Of a DNA stretch of 6,024 nucleotides, positions 5,937 to 6,024 are shown in pieces; within the stretch, counting starts at the first letter, position 1; every line of letters begins with the position of its first letter. A model generated the notes under the pieces. It saw only the letters and a list, made by a program, of their open reading frames with translations. It made no database searches and had not been told where the DNA came from. Location: positions 1 through 6,024 of the forward strand of contig JALOPY010000170.1 of the NCBI GenBank assembly GCA_025453735.1, written 5' to 3'. The DNA comes from a bacterium. Its GTDB lineage: Bacteria; Zhuqueibacterota; Zhuqueibacteria; Thermofontimicrobiales; Thermofontimicrobiaceae. The position numbers and the translations under genes are program-made.

Positions 5937-5968
5937 CTATCTTGAGGACCCCTGTTTCCGCCAGATAG
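5937..5968. repeat. Small imperfect inverted repeat after the DUF1847 gene
   Basis: CTATCT (5937-5942) and AGATAG (5963-5968) pair across 20 bases. GAT (5933-5935) with ATC (5972-5974) extends the stem past an internal loop. No T-run follows. It is a weak candidate for a 3' structure of the transcript and could be chance. Confidence 0.2.
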
Positions 5969-5980
5969 TCCATCGAATCA

Positions 5981-6017
5981 AAATTCGCGTAATTTTTTAA
6001 AATTGGCGAAATTCGCG
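5981..6017. repeat. AT-rich inverted and direct repeats at the window end
   Basis: AAATTCGCG occurs at 5981-5989 and again at 6009-6017. Between them lie AATTTT/AAAATT arms (5991-5996 and 5999-6004), enclosed by TTCGC (5984-5988) and GCGAA (6006-6010), giving an imperfect hairpin. The second copy is also part of a small palindrome GCGAAATTCGC (6006-6016). This may be the promoter or operator region of a gene beyond the window, or a terminator. No coding region is supported in 5908-6024. Confidence 0.35.
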
Positions 6018-6024
6018 GTCAAAA

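Noticed and set aside
5918..5968. 16-codon ATG frame after the DUF1847 gene, preceded by AGGGAG
   Set aside because: The purine-rich site is only one base from the ATG, the peptide has no recognisable features, and length alone gives no support.
1..6024. A novel defence, mobile or biosynthetic system
   Set aside because: No transposase, integrase, nuclease, toxin-antitoxin, reverse transcriptase, CRISPR repeats or assembly-line enzymes were seen. All genes are on one strand with even composition and belong to known families.

Overview
The window reads as an ordinary stretch of a Gram-negative bacterial chromosome. All six protein-coding genes lie on the + strand: a 5'-truncated purD, a sugar-nucleotide epimerase, a sigma-54 activator, an LptE-type outer-membrane lipoprotein, a TPR protein and a DUF1847 protein. 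The LptE homologue implies an outer membrane carrying lipopolysaccharide. The pairing of a sigma-54 activator that lacks a receiver domain with an LptE of the Cys-Gly-x-Tyr-Ser-Phe-[ST]-Gly kind, and the erratic use of Shine-Dalgarno sites, recall the FCB superphylum (Bacteroidota, Calditrichota, KSB1 and relatives). Base composition is moderate and fairly even. The lineage call is an inference, not something proven here.

Layout. Bases 1-1113 are the last ~370 codons of purD (purine synthesis), cut by the window edge. After a 36-base gap with a clear AAGGAG site comes a 309-residue extended-SDR NDP-sugar epimerase (1150-2079). One base after its stop begins a 397-residue sigma-54 enhancer-binding protein (2081-3274), and one base after that stop begins lptE (3276-3788). 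These three genes look like one transcription unit with translationally coupled junctions, perhaps continuing from purD. The epimerase would supply sugar nucleotides for surface glycans, LptE would help insert LPS into the outer membrane, and the activator between them may control envelope functions. That functional link is inferred from position.

Bases 3789-4049 (261 bases) are the only sizeable non-coding gap. It is AT-rich and structured: an imperfect dyad, a weak promoter-like pair, a 15-base direct repeat and a perfect 15-bp-stem hairpin resembling a bidirectional intrinsic terminator. A second unit follows: a TPR protein with an acidic, probably disordered middle (4050-5207) and, 25 bases on, a cysteine-rich DUF1847 protein (5233-5907). 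The last 117 bases hold no convincing gene, only small AT-rich inverted and direct repeats.

No tRNA, rRNA, CRISPR array, insertion sequence or phage gene was seen. I do not see a clearly novel multi-gene system. The parts least explained by known biology are the TPR/DUF1847 pair, the coupled activator-lptE arrangement and the structured gap at 3789-4049.
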